Assembly (NCBI GenBank): GCA_945897845.1
Contig: CAMDGL010000004.1
Coordinates: 1-32,413, forward strand
DNA length: 32,413 nt
Direction of reading: 5' to 3'
Source: Chitinophaga pinensis
GTDB lineage: Bacteria > Bacteroidota > Bacteroidia > Bacteroidales > Prolixibacteraceae
Positions 14,690-24,012 of this stretch are shown here, one piece after another. How positions within the stretch are numbered: the first letter of the stretch is position 1; each line of letters starts with the position of its first letter. The notes beneath the pieces are model-generated. The model did no database searches. It saw only the letters and a list, made by a program, of their open reading frames with translations, and was not told where the DNA came from. The position numbers were made by a program, and so were the translations under genes.

Positions 14690-15688
14690 GTGGAAAAAGA
14701 CAACATAGAAAAGGTTTTCAATAAATTTTCGGAATTAAATGTATTGGTAATAGGCGATGCAATGTTAGACCGGTATTTGTGGGGAAAAGTTGACCGTATA
14801 TCTCCCGAAGCTCCAATTCCAATTGTTACCGTCACCAAACAAGAAAGCCGTTTGGGTGGCGCTGGAAATGTATCATTGAACATACAGGCTTTAGGCGCAA
14901 ACCCAATATTGGTATCAATTATCGGGAATGATGAAAACGGCGATGTTTTCAAAAAATTAATGATTGAAAAAAAATTACCGACACAAGGGATTTTTGTTGA
15001 TCAAAGCCGGATAACAACTTCAAAAACACGCATTATCAGCGGAGGACAACAAATATCAAGAGTTGATCAGGAAGTCTCGACTTTAATAGATCATGAATTT
15101 GATCAACTTATTTACGACAGGATCAAAACAATTATTAATACCAATAAAATCAATATTATAATATTTGTTGATTACGATAAGGGACTTATTACACCCTGGC
15201 TTATTAAAAATGTAATTGAACTGGCAAAATCAAAGCAGATTCTAACTGCAGCCGATCCAAAAATCAGAAATTTCAACAATTATCAACAGATCGATTTATT
15301 CAAACCCAATTACAAGGAATTTAAAGAAGGATTGAATCTATTGGTTGAGACCATTGACATGGAAGCGCTAAAAAAAATTTCGGAAATTTTCAAACGAGAC
15401 AATCAAATAGGGCTGCTCTTTATTACTTTATCTGAATTAGGCGTATTTCTGACAAATGGAGAAAAACAACATTATTACCCTGCCGAGGTGCGCGAGATTG
15501 CAGATGTTTCAGGAGCCGGTGACACCGTAATTGCAGTAGCAAGCCTCTGTTTTGCAGCCGGATTGCCCATTCCGTTTATGGCACAGCTTTCTAATCTTGC
15601 AGGCGGACTTGTTTGCGAAAAACTTGGGGTTGTCCCCATTGATTCGGATCTGTTAAAAAAAGAAGCACGAATGTACCAGCTCATTTAA
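14690..15688 (+). CDS. rfaE1: PfkB/ribokinase-type sugar kinase, heptose-7-phosphate kinase (RfaE1-like)
   Basis: The 332-residue product from GTG 14690 has the RfaE domain-I pattern: LVIGDAMLDRYLWGKVDRIS, PEAPIPIV, the substrate-site GGAGNVSLNIQALGA (Gly56 to about residue 69) and the pfkB signature DVSGAGDTVIAVAS with catalytic Asp278. It would phosphorylate D-glycero-D-manno-heptose 7-phosphate at O1 for LPS inner-core ADP-heptose. The cytidylyltransferase-like half found in fused HldE is absent and not encoded next door. The frame is open back to 14564, but that extension crosses the terminator and promoter and resembles no family sequence. It precedes parA by 142 bases. Exact sugar specificity is inferred from the motif set. 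Confidence 0.8.
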   Translation: MEKDNIEKVFNKFSELNVLVIGDAMLDRYLWGKVDRISPEAPIPIVTVTKQESRLGGAGNVSLNIQALGANPILVSIIGNDENGDVFKKLMIEKKLPTQGIFVDQSRITTSKTRIISGGQQISRVDQEVSTLIDHEFDQLIYDRIKTIINTNKINIIIFVDYDKGLITPWLIKNVIELAKSKQILTAADPKIRNFNNYQQIDLFKPNYKEFKEGLNLLVETIDMEALKKISEIFKRDNQIGLLFITLSELGVFLTNGEKQHYYPAEVREIADVSGAGDTVIAVASLCFAAGLPIPFMAQLSNLAGGLVCEKLGVVPIDSDLLKKEARMYQLI

Positions 15689-15796
15689 TCTTTTCCATTC
15701 GTCTAATTTCAAATCACAACAACCAATAATTCAATAACTTACAACACACTTAAGTTTAATTAATAAATATTCACAACCTGTTTCTGTTTAAAATAT

Positions 15797-15804
15797 TAAC
15801 TTTG
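15797..15804 (+). promoter_or_regulatory. Candidate -7 promoter box of the parA operon
   Basis: TAACTTTG matches TAnnTTTG exactly and ends 26 bases before the parA ATG. The -33 element is not clear. Confidence 0.5.
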
Positions 15805-15830
15805 AAACTTATCAAACAAGCAGTTTTCAT

Positions 15831-16631
15831 ATGGGAAAAGTAATTGCGCTTGCCAACCAAAAGGGAGGCGTTGGAAAAACAACCACAGCGATCAACCTGG
15901 CAGCAAGTCTGGCCGTCTTAGAATATAAAGTATTGATTATCGATGCGGATCCGCAGGCCAATGCAACATCTGGTGTGGGTTTCGATGTCAGGAATGTTAA
16001 AACCAGCATTTATGAATGTATTGTTGATGAACTTGATCCGCGTAAAATAATATTGAATACTGAGATTCCCGGATTAGATTTAATTCCGTCGCACATTGAT
16101 CTGGTTGGAGCTGAAATTGAAATGCTCAATCTACCCAACCGCGAAAAAGTGTTGCGCCATGTTATCGAAAAAATAAGGGACGATTACGATTTTATTTTAA
16201 TTGACTGTTCACCTTCACTTGGACTGATAACGGTCAACTCGCTTACGGCAGCTGATTCAGTGATAATTCCGGTACAGTGTGAGTATTTTGCACTAGAAGG
16301 ATTGGGTAAATTACTGAATACCATCAAGATAATACAGACTAAATTGCATCCTGAACTCGAAATTGAAGGGTTTTTGCTCACCATGTACGATTCGCGGTTA
16401 AACCTGTCGAACCAGGTACTCGAAGAAGTAAAGAAACACTTTCAGGAAATGGTATTCGAATCGGTTATTCATCGTAATATTAAACTAAGCGAGGCTCCAA
16501 GCTATGGCCAGCCTGCAATACTTTATGATGCAACATCAAAAGGTTCAGCCTCATACATGAATCTGGCGCGCGAACTGCTTCAAAACAACGGATTAACGAA
16601 AATAAAGAATTCAAACAAAATAATAGAATAA
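15831..16631 (+). CDS. parA: Chromosome-partitioning ATPase ParA (Soj)
   Basis: A 266-residue ATPase with the deviant Walker A motif KGGVGKTT (residues 11-18), the switch segment IIDADPQANATSG, Walker B-like FILIDCSPSLGL and the C-terminal SEAPSYGQPAILYD typical of chromosomal ParA/Soj. It forms ATP-dependent dimers on DNA and, with ParB, moves replicated origins apart. It starts at ATG 15831 and is followed by parB with 13 bases between the stop and the ATG, giving the standard Bacteroidota chromosome operon with DUF5683 and MltD genes. Confidence 0.97.
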   Translation: MGKVIALANQKGGVGKTTTAINLAASLAVLEYKVLIIDADPQANATSGVGFDVRNVKTSIYECIVDELDPRKIILNTEIPGLDLIPSHIDLVGAEIEMLNLPNREKVLRHVIEKIRDDYDFILIDCSPSLGLITVNSLTAADSVIIPVQCEYFALEGLGKLLNTIKIIQTKLHPELEIEGFLLTMYDSRLNLSNQVLEEVKKHFQEMVFESVIHRNIKLSEAPSYGQPAILYDATSKGSASYMNLARELLQNNGLTKIKNSNKIIE

Positions 16632-16644
16632 GAACCTTTTGATT

Positions 16645-17529
16645 ATGGCAAAAAAGAACGTATTGGGAAGAGGTTTGGGTGCTTTAATCGATGGAGCCGA
16701 CACTTATAATTTTAATGAGGTCAGATCGTCAATTAATGAAGTTGATATATCGAAAATAGTTGCCAATCCTTATCAGCCGCGCACTACATTTGACGAAGAA
16801 GCGTTAAACGAACTTGCTGCTTCGATCAGGGAATTAGGTATCATTCAACCAATTACGCTAAGGAAAATTGATCACAATCAATTTCAGATTATTGCCGGAG
16901 AAAGAAGGTTCAGAGCTGCTAAAATTGCCGGATTAACTACCATTCCAGCTTATGTCCGCACTGCCGACGACGAAGGAATGCTTGAAATGGCACTGGTTGA
17001 AAACATTCAGCGCGAAGACCTCGATGCCATTGAAATTGCACTGAGTTACCAGCGATTGATTGAGGAATGTAAACTGACCCAGGAAGATTTAAGTGACCGG
17101 GTTGGAAAAAAACGTTCCACAGTGACCAATTACCTGAGATTATTGAAATTACCAGCAAAAATTCAAAAAGGAATCGTCGAAAAAGCCATCAGCATGGGAC
17201 ATGCGCGTGCTTTGGTGAACATCAAAGATTCGGAAATGCAGTTGATGATTTATGATGAGACACTAAAAAATGACTTTTCGGTGCGCCGTGTTGAAGAAAT
17301 TGTGAGAAACTACAACGAAGACAACTCAAGTTTTACACCGGAAGAGAAATCAGGAAAACAAAAATTCCCCGTTGAATATGAGGATTTAAATAACCACCTG
17401 AACAAATTTTTCCATTCAAAAATTGATTTCAGAATGGATCAAAGCGGGAAAGGAAAAATTGTAATTCCATTTGGCTCAACAAAAGATCTGGAACGAATTT
17501 TAGGAATCCTGGATAAAATAAATGTTTAA
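16645..17529 (+). CDS. parB: Chromosome-partitioning protein ParB (Spo0J)
   Basis: A 294-residue protein from ATG 16645 (MAKKNVLGRGLGALI, the canonical ParB start; an upstream TTG at 16639 adds only two residues). The N-terminal CTP-binding/clamp region includes NPYQPRTTFDEEAL, GERRFRAAK (box II, residues 85-93) and ENIQRED (119-125). The helix-turn-helix for parS lies at about 145-166 (LTQEDLSDRVGKKRSTVTNY). The C-terminal end should dimerise. It loads at parS sites and activates ParA. Its last 8 bases overlap the DUF5683 gene. No full parS site was found in this window. Confidence 0.97.
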   Translation: MAKKNVLGRGLGALIDGADTYNFNEVRSSINEVDISKIVANPYQPRTTFDEEALNELAASIRELGIIQPITLRKIDHNQFQIIAGERRFRAAKIAGLTTIPAYVRTADDEGMLEMALVENIQREDLDAIEIALSYQRLIEECKLTQEDLSDRVGKKRSTVTNYLRLLKLPAKIQKGIVEKAISMGHARALVNIKDSEMQLMIYDETLKNDFSVRRVEEIVRNYNEDNSSFTPEEKSGKQKFPVEYEDLNNHLNKFFHSKIDFRMDQSGKGKIVIPFGSTKDLERILGILDKINV

Positions 17530-18142
17530 AAAAAATCAACCAATACCGGTAAGAAATTTTACCATTTGTATTCTTACAATCCTGTTTTTCGCAACAGGAT
17601 TTTCTGCCTTAGGACAGGAAGCTGCCAAAGATACAATCCAGAAAAAAAAGTCAGATACCACACATTCACCAAGAAAAGCTACTATATATTCGGCTGCATT
17701 GCCCGGTCTGGGTCAGATTTACAACCGGAAATACTGGAAAGTTCCGCTAGTGTACGGAGGTTTTGCAGCTTTAGGATACTTTATTAACTTTAACAACGAA
17801 GAATACGTCAAATACAGGCAGGCATATTCTGACATTATCGATGATGATCCAAATACAATTTCATACACGCGCCTGAATGCAAATCCCGGTTTTTTGGAGC
17901 CTGATAAAATCGGGCAGTTTACCGAAAGATTGAGAGGTGCAAAAGATTATTGGCGACGAAACAGGGATTTGGTGGTGATTGGAACAGCCGTTTTTTACGC
18001 TGTAAATATCATCGATGCGAGTGTTGATGCTCACTTTTTCAACTTTGACATCAGCGACGATTTAACGATTAATTGGGTGCCCGGACCTGTAATGTGTATG
18101 GACAACAGATTAATGGGGATACATTGCAGAATTACATTTTAA
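17522..18142 (+). CDS. DUF5683 exported/membrane protein
   Basis: A 206-residue protein whose ATG overlaps the end of parB by 8 bases. The N-terminus has a signal-like hydrophobic segment (about residues 12-31, ending SALGQ), followed by a basic linker and the DUF5683 hallmark KATIYSAALPGLGQIYNRKYWKVPLVYGG with membrane segments around residues 75-90 and near LVVIGTAVFYAVNIID. The end matches a short strand region (INWVPGPVM). The function is unknown; constant linkage with parAB and a lytic transglycosylase in Bacteroidota suggests a role in envelope growth or division. Confidence 0.88.
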   Translation: MFKKNQPIPVRNFTICILTILFFATGFSALGQEAAKDTIQKKKSDTTHSPRKATIYSAALPGLGQIYNRKYWKVPLVYGGFAALGYFINFNNEEYVKYRQAYSDIIDDDPNTISYTRLNANPGFLEPDKIGQFTERLRGAKDYWRRNRDLVVIGTAVFYAVNIIDASVDAHFFNFDISDDLTINWVPGPVMCMDNRLMGIHCRITF

Positions 18143-18164
18143 ATTCTAACTTAATGAATAAGAT

Positions 18165-19829
18165 ATGAGAATATTACAAATAGCAGTTTTACTACTCGCA
18201 ATTACCGGAATTAGCGCTTCTGCATCCGGAACAAAAAAAGAAAATATTCTAAGGGCTTGTACAATAGCAGTTTCCTCCCTTGACACTCTTAATGGATATG
18301 AAAAGTATTACGAAATACCTGATGAAAACTTAAATAAGTACTTTTCAGACAAACTTGACAGTATGCTGAACAGTTGGTACGTTCAAAACGTATTTCTTCT
18401 CGACAGCACTCAACTTGCTGAAGCCGACACACTTAAACAAATACTTCCTGATTCGGTTTACATTCAAAGGCTTCAATCCATGCAATCGGCTGTTAGCCTT
18501 TCCTACAATGCTACCGTAAAAAATTACATTGCAATGTACACAAACCGCAAACCTAAACAGGTTGCTGTTATGCTTGGACTTGCAAATTATTACTTCCCCC
18601 TTTTTGAAGAAGCATTGGCCAAATATGGTTTACCAATGGAACTTAAATATCTCCCCATTATTGAATCGGCCCTGAACCCGGGAGCCAATTCAAGCGCGAG
18701 CGCTGTCGGACTTTGGCAATTTATGTATCCGACCGGAAAAATGTACAAGCTCGAAATCAGCACCTTTGTAGATGAACGACGCGACCCGATTAAAGCTACC
18801 GACGCAGCCGTAAGATACCTCAGAGATTTATACAATATTTACAACGATTGGCACCTTGTAATCGCAGCCTATAATTGTGGACCTGGAAATGTGAATAAAG
18901 CAATTAAACGTTCGGGAAATGCCAAAGATTATTGGAAAATTTATTACAAACTGCCCAAAGAGACCCGTGGCTATGTGCCCGCTTTCATTGCAGCAAATTA
19001 TGTAATGAACTTTTATCAAAATCACAATATTCATCCGTTATTACCAGAATTCCCAATTATTACTGATACAATAATGGTGAATGAATACCTTCATTTCGAC
19101 CAAGTTGCTGAGGTTATCGGAATTTCAATTCCACAACTACGTACATTGAATCCGCAATACAGGCGCGATATCATTCCGGCAAGCAAGCTAAAATCCTACA
19201 GTCTTGTTTTGCCTCAGGATGAAGTATCAGCCTTTTTAGAAAATGAATTAACTATTCGCAACCATCGAAGAAATGAGTTTTTCCCAAACAACGAGATTGT
19301 TAATCCACAAACCAAGTTCGTTAGTGTTGAAACGGGCGATTTTAAAGGTCGTGACAAGGTGATTTATACCGTTCAGCAAGGTGATAATCTTGGGGCTATT
19401 TCCGGATGGTTCAGAGTTCGGGTTTCTGACATTCAATATTGGAATAAATTGCGCAAGAATTTCATTAAAGCCGGACAAAAACTAACCATTTATGTGACTG
19501 AAGGCCAGGGTGAATATTATAGCCAGGTTAGTAAGATGAGTCATGCTGAAAAACAAAAATCGCTCAATAAAAAACCGACTTATGCTGCAACAGCAAATGC
19601 AGTAATTACAAAGCCATCAGAAAAAGTTACTACCGCTGCAACTGACATCCAGAATAAAGGCTCAAATTCGGATTTTATATATTACACCGTTCGTAAAGGA
19701 GACAATTTATGGACTATCGCCCGTAAATTTCCGGGAGTAACCAATCATGAAATCATGAAAATCAACAACATAAGGGCTTCCGAGAGTCTGATGATTGGTC
19801 AAAAACTGAAAATCATGCCAAAAACCTGA
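18165..19829 (+). CDS. mltD: Membrane-bound lytic transglycosylase D-like protein with two LysM domains
   Basis: A 554-residue exported protein: signal peptide (about 1-20), a helical N-terminal region, then an SLT domain with catalytic Glu167 in LPIIESALNP, SAVGLWQFM (180-187 region) and AAYNCGPGN (234-242). Two LysM peptidoglycan-binding domains follow, one around VIYTVQQGDNLGAISGWF and one at the C-terminus around YYTVRKGDNLWTIARKF. It cleaves the glycan backbone of peptidoglycan in the periplasm, producing 1,6-anhydro ends. It lies 22 bases after the DUF5683 gene, so the four genes from parA appear to be one transcript. There is no lipobox cysteine, unlike E. coli MltD. Confidence 0.93.
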   Translation: MRILQIAVLLLAITGISASASGTKKENILRACTIAVSSLDTLNGYEKYYEIPDENLNKYFSDKLDSMLNSWYVQNVFLLDSTQLAEADTLKQILPDSVYIQRLQSMQSAVSLSYNATVKNYIAMYTNRKPKQVAVMLGLANYYFPLFEEALAKYGLPMELKYLPIIESALNPGANSSASAVGLWQFMYPTGKMYKLEISTFVDERRDPIKATDAAVRYLRDLYNIYNDWHLVIAAYNCGPGNVNKAIKRSGNAKDYWKIYYKLPKETRGYVPAFIAANYVMNFYQNHNIHPLLPEFPIITDTIMVNEYLHFDQVAEVIGISIPQLRTLNPQYRRDIIPASKLKSYSLVLPQDEVSAFLENELTIRNHRRNEFFPNNEIVNPQTKFVSVETGDFKGRDKVIYTVQQGDNLGAISGWFRVRVSDIQYWNKLRKNFIKAGQKLTIYVTEGQGEYYSQVSKMSHAEKQKSLNKKPTYAATANAVITKPSEKVTTAATDIQNKGSNSDFIYYTVRKGDNLWTIARKFPGVTNHEIMKINNIRASESLMIGQKLKIMPKT

Positions 19830-19857
19830 TAAATAATTTAGAAAACACTGAACGATA

Positions 19858-21906
19858 ATGAGTTTTTTATATCCGGTTTTTCTTTTTGCATTGTTTGCCC
19901 TGGCCATTCCTGTCATTATACATTTGTTTAATTTCAGAAGGTTTAAAACAGTCTATTTCAGTAATGTTACGCTCCTTAAACTAATTAAAAAGGAATCGAG
20001 AAAGAAATCACAAATTAAGCAGTTAATCATTTTAGCTGCACGTTTATTGGCAATTGCTTCGCTTGTTTTTGCATTTAGCCGACCTTTTATTCCGTTAAAC
20101 AACCGGACGACAAAAGCTGCACAGCAAATTGTGGCCATTTATATCGACAATACTTTCAGCATGAAAAATGTGAACGAGAAAGGTCAGCTTCTCGAACAGG
20201 CAAAACTGAAAGCCATAGAAATTGCCAATTCATACCGTTCCGGAACTCAGTATCTGATCCTGACCAGCGACTTGCTTCCCCAACATCAGTTTCTACTGAA
20301 CAAAGAACAATTCAACCAGCAGATTACCGAAATAAAAGAAAGTACACGGTCGCCAAAATTCTCCGAAATTTACGCGCAAGTGATCCGTTCAATTTCAGGA
20401 ACGACAAAAAAAGCAGACAAAGTTTTCTATTTCATATCTGATTTTCAGAAGAATGGCATTGATTTCGAAACGATAAAAACTGATTCAGCAGTTTGGACCT
20501 ACCTGTTGCCTTTCAATTCTGATAAAACAAATAATCTTATTATCGATTCGTGCTGGTTTGAAGTACCGGGACGCAAAATCGGACAGCAGGAAAAATTGTT
20601 CGTTCGACTTAAAAACCTGTCGGAACAAGCATACCAGAATATCCCGGTACGTTTGACCATCAACGATTCGCTGCGGGCAATTTCAAATATCAGTATCACC
20701 GGTCAGCAGGAATCGATTGTTGAACTCAACTACACGAACAACAAAGAGGGAATTCAGTTATGCAAAGTCGAACTCGATGATTATCCGATCATCTATGACA
20801 ATTCGTATTTCCTGAGCTATCACGTCAGAGGACAAATGAAAGCACTTGGCATTTTTAATCCGCTAAATAACAGCTCGGGCTACCTGAAAGCCTTGTTTGC
20901 TGGTGACGAACTTGTTGCATACGATGAATTTCCGGAGAACAATGTGCAAATAGCTCAGTTAAAGAATTATCAATGCATCTTCATGATCAATAACCAAAAA
21001 ATAAGTTCAGGATTAAAAAGTGAACTTGTTTCGTTTGTTGAACAAGGAGGTTCGCTGGTACTTTTTCCAAACAGAACCAATAATTTTGACGATTATAATG
21101 CTTTGCTTGCCGGCTTGAATGGAAATACTGTAACTTCAATTGACACTGCTTCGATGGGCATTTCAGAAATAAATTACGCTCATGCATTGTATAAAGAAGT
21201 TTTCAAAAAACAGGAAGCAAATGCTGATTTACCTGTCGCACATGGATTTCTGCGATTTTCAGAACAAATTCAAAAAATAGAAACTCCGCTGCTCAAATTC
21301 AGAAATGGTAAAAATGCTTTGAGTACGCATCGGTTTGGAAATGGCAATGTATATTCATTTGCTTTTCCAATCGATAAAAGCAATTTCAATTTCATTCGTC
21401 ATGTAGTTTTTGTACCAACCGTTTATAACATGGTTTTAAACAGCGAAGAACCTCAAAAATATGCTTACTCAATTGATGTAGACGAACCGGTTATCCTGAA
21501 TCAAAACCAACTTCCGGAAGAGTTGAACCTGATCAACCTTCAAACCAAAGAGGAATTTAAGGTATCGGCCAGAAATTCAGGAACAGGACATAAGCAACTG
21601 AATTTAAGCGATTTAATAGATGGAGCAGGGCATTATTTAATAAAAGATGGAGACAAAACCATCCAGTCGGGTTCGTATAATTTTGCAAGGAAAGAGTCAG
21701 TTCCTGAATTCTATACCACTGAAAATATTCAGGATCAAATTAAAGACAATAATTTGAAGCAAATTCAACTGATTACCGCTACAGAAGAACAATTCAGTGA
21801 AATACTTCAGGATTTAAACAATGGAAAACAACTCTGGAAATTGTTTATTGCGCTTGCTATTTTCTTCCTGATGTGCGAAATAGCTGTTATCAGGTTCTGG
21901 AAGTAA
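19858..21906 (+). CDS. BatA-domain membrane protein with vWA-like region
   Basis: A 682-residue protein starting with the BatA (aerotolerance) N-terminal domain: MSFLYPVFLFALFALAIP, IHLFNFRRFKTVYFSNVTLL and a second membrane helix (about 56-80). A von Willebrand A-like domain follows, with IYIDNTFSM where the metal site DxSxS would be (Thr replaces the first Ser). A large extracytoplasmic region and a C-terminal membrane helix (about 657-679) complete it. Such proteins are found throughout Bacteroidota; their role is thought to be envelope-related but is not firmly known. It lies 28 bases after the transglycosylase, probably in the same operon. Its stop codon abuts the stop codon of the convergent kinase. 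Confidence 0.88.
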   Translation: MSFLYPVFLFALFALAIPVIIHLFNFRRFKTVYFSNVTLLKLIKKESRKKSQIKQLIILAARLLAIASLVFAFSRPFIPLNNRTTKAAQQIVAIYIDNTFSMKNVNEKGQLLEQAKLKAIEIANSYRSGTQYLILTSDLLPQHQFLLNKEQFNQQITEIKESTRSPKFSEIYAQVIRSISGTTKKADKVFYFISDFQKNGIDFETIKTDSAVWTYLLPFNSDKTNNLIIDSCWFEVPGRKIGQQEKLFVRLKNLSEQAYQNIPVRLTINDSLRAISNISITGQQESIVELNYTNNKEGIQLCKVELDDYPIIYDNSYFLSYHVRGQMKALGIFNPLNNSSGYLKALFAGDELVAYDEFPENNVQIAQLKNYQCIFMINNQKISSGLKSELVSFVEQGGSLVLFPNRTNNFDDYNALLAGLNGNTVTSIDTASMGISEINYAHALYKEVFKKQEANADLPVAHGFLRFSEQIQKIETPLLKFRNGKNALSTHRFGNGNVYSFAFPIDKSNFNFIRHVVFVPTVYNMVLNSEEPQKYAYSIDVDEPVILNQNQLPEELNLINLQTKEEFKVSARNSGTGHKQLNLSDLIDGAGHYLIKDGDKTIQSGSYNFARKESVPEFYTTENIQDQIKDNNLKQIQLITATEEQFSEILQDLNNGKQLWKLFIALAIFFLMCEIAVIRFWK

Positions 21907-23787
21907 TTATATGGCCGACGGCAGGGTAAAAGAAAATACCGATCCTTTGCCGGGTTCACTTTCAACCCAGATCTTCCCATCATTTTTTTCAACGAATTCA
22001 TGGCAGAGAACCAAACCCAGACCAGATCCTGTCTCGCCTTCGGTTCCCTGAGTCGTGATATCGTTGTCAACTCTAAAGAGTTTTTCAATCAAATCTGCCG
22101 GTATTCCAACACCTTCGTCAATCACATCAATTTGAACAGTTGCTCCGGTTGAAATGGCCCTTATCCTGATCAATGAACCTTTGGGCGAGAATTTTACGGC
22201 ATTAAAAATTAAGTTCCGCAATACAGTTGAAACCATGTCTTTATCGGCATAAACCATCAAATCACCATCAATTTCGGTTTCCAATCGTTGCCCTTTATCT
22301 ATCAAATTTAAATCGACAAGGGCCTTGACATTGTTTACAATTGATTTCAATTGATTTTTAGTTTTGAAAACATGTATCCGGTTTGTTTGAGAGCGCGTCC
22401 AGAGTAAAAGGTTTTGCAAAAGGTCAAATCCGGTTTCTGAAGCATGATTTAAATCAGTGATGATCTGTTTTAGCTCTTTTTCAGAAAACACTTCGAGATT
22501 GCTCTTTAGCAGGCTTGTATAACTCACCAATACACTAAACGGGTTTTTTAAGTCGTGGGCAATGATGGAGAAAAATTTGTCTTTCGAGATATTCAATTCA
22601 CGAAGTTCATCCGATTTATTTTTGAGTTCTGCAGCGAGCCTCTTCTCCTTATAAAGCAAATAGAAGAGCGCTACCAGCAAGCCAACAACCAGGAGAGCAA
22701 TTGAAATCAGATAGATCTGAATCAAACGAGCAGATTGAATTTTATCAAGTTGAGTTTGATTGGTTTGTTTCAGATTCTCCAGTTCGCGGGTATTTTTTTC
22801 ATGTTGAAATTTAGCCTGAATTTGCCTGATTGTTTTGTTTTTCTTCTCGCCAACCAAACTATCATAAACTACATTGAATTTGTCGTAATAGAAATACGCG
22901 TTTTTATAATCTTTCAGCTCAGCATAATACACCGTGAGATTGCTGTAAATATCGCCCGTAAAATCATACATTTTTAATTCGTTCGCCAGTTTGAGAGATT
23001 TCATAAAATATTGCAGCGATTTTTGATAATCCTTCTTATCAAGCCAAGCCAAACCTATATTACTGTATGCCAATGCAATGCCTGGCTGGTCATTTATTTT
23101 CTGATACAAATCCAGCGCTTTAAGGTAATATTCAAGACTTTCATCAATTTTTTTCTGATCATAGGCAATAGTTCCGAAGTTATTGGTGATATCAATAATC
23201 ATCGAAGTATCTTTTCTGAGAATGGCCAGACGATTGGCCATTTCGTTGTACTCAAGCGCTTTTTGTAAATCCTTTTTATTCTGATAACTGATTGCAATGT
23301 TCTGATAAGTCCGTGCAATCTGGGTACTGTCTTTTAACCGGGTACTGATTTCGAGTGAATTTTTAAACAGAAGAATTGCTTCATCATAATCCTGCAATTC
23401 ATCAAAAACCATGGCCAGATTATGGTTTATCCTCGAAATTAAAAGCGAATCATTTGTTTGCTCTGCCCTAATGAGAGCATTGTAATACAAATCCATTGCA
23501 AGTTCATAATTGCTGCCATAGTACTCATTCAATCCTTTTAAAATCAATACATCTAACTGGCTGTGCGTATCATTGGCTCTTTTGGCCAGCTCGTCTGCAT
23601 TATTGAGTAAAATAGAAACAGTATCGTGGTTGGTTGCGTTCACAACCAATCGTTTTACCTGATCTAACAGAATTTTAATTTGGGAATTTTGAACAGACTG
23701 AGAGGTAGAGATGCCGGTGTATCCAGATTGAGTAAAAAGCAAATAAATCAGGAGCAACAGTGTAATTCGAATAGAAAAAGGCTTCAT
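21907..23787 (-). CDS. TPR-containing membrane histidine kinase
   Basis: A 626-residue protein: signal peptide (about 1-25), a periplasmic array of some six to seven tetratricopeptide repeats (about 75-310; for example YQNIAISYQNKKDLQKALEY and YSNIGLAWLDKKDYQKSLQY), a coiled coil, one membrane helix (355-379), and a cytosolic kinase core with SIIAHDLKNPFSVL (His411), an N box containing RNLIFNAVKF, DEGVGI and SGLGLVLC. This is the well-known Bacteroidota TPR-kinase design, in which the periplasmic repeats probably bind a protein partner. No receiver is encoded alongside. It is convergent with the BatA-domain gene. Confidence 0.93.
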   Translation of the reverse strand: MKPFSIRITLLLLIYLLFTQSGYTGISTSQSVQNSQIKILLDQVKRLVVNATNHDTVSILLNNADELAKRANDTHSQLDVLILKGLNEYYGSNYELAMDLYYNALIRAEQTNDSLLISRINHNLAMVFDELQDYDEAILLFKNSLEISTRLKDSTQIARTYQNIAISYQNKKDLQKALEYNEMANRLAILRKDTSMIIDITNNFGTIAYDQKKIDESLEYYLKALDLYQKINDQPGIALAYSNIGLAWLDKKDYQKSLQYFMKSLKLANELKMYDFTGDIYSNLTVYYAELKDYKNAYFYYDKFNVVYDSLVGEKKNKTIRQIQAKFQHEKNTRELENLKQTNQTQLDKIQSARLIQIYLISIALLVVGLLVALFYLLYKEKRLAAELKNKSDELRELNISKDKFFSIIAHDLKNPFSVLVSYTSLLKSNLEVFSEKELKQIITDLNHASETGFDLLQNLLLWTRSQTNRIHVFKTKNQLKSIVNNVKALVDLNLIDKGQRLETEIDGDLMVYADKDMVSTVLRNLIFNAVKFSPKGSLIRIRAISTGATVQIDVIDEGVGIPADLIEKLFRVDNDITTQGTEGETGSGLGLVLCHEFVEKNDGKIWVESEPGKGSVFSFTLPSAI

Positions 23788-23819
23788 ACTAAGTTTATTC
23801 GTTTTTCAGGCAAAGGATG

Positions 23820-23827
23820 CAAATATA
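23820..23827 (-). promoter_or_regulatory. Candidate -7 promoter box of the TPR kinase gene
   Basis: On the minus strand the bases read TATATTTG, an exact TAnnTTTG match, 32 bases before the ATG at 23787. No clear -33 element. Confidence 0.5.
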
Positions 23828-23952
23828 GTACTTTTTCGTCCAATTATCTTTCAGTTTTCTAGCAACTGCAAAGCATATAAAATAATGTGAAACAGGCAAT
23901 TATTCGCCATCAAATATTTGATATTTATTCACTATAATACAAATTGAAATCA

Positions 23953-23983
23953 TTTGAATTACAATAAAATATGCTTAATTCTG
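23953..23983 (+). promoter_or_regulatory. Candidate promoter of the ornithine aminotransferase gene
   Basis: TTTG at 23953-23956 and TAATTCTG at 23976-23983 are 19 bases apart; the -7 box has one mismatch. Transcription from it would start downstream of the ATG at 23971 and so supports the ATG at 24013. Confidence 0.4.
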
Positions 23984-24012
23984 TACTTCGCAAACTAAAT
24001 AAAATTATACCA

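Noticed and set aside
23971-24012. Earlier ATG for the ornithine aminotransferase
   Set aside because: The 14 extra residues are not family-like and the promoter candidate at 23953-23983 would start transcription downstream of it.
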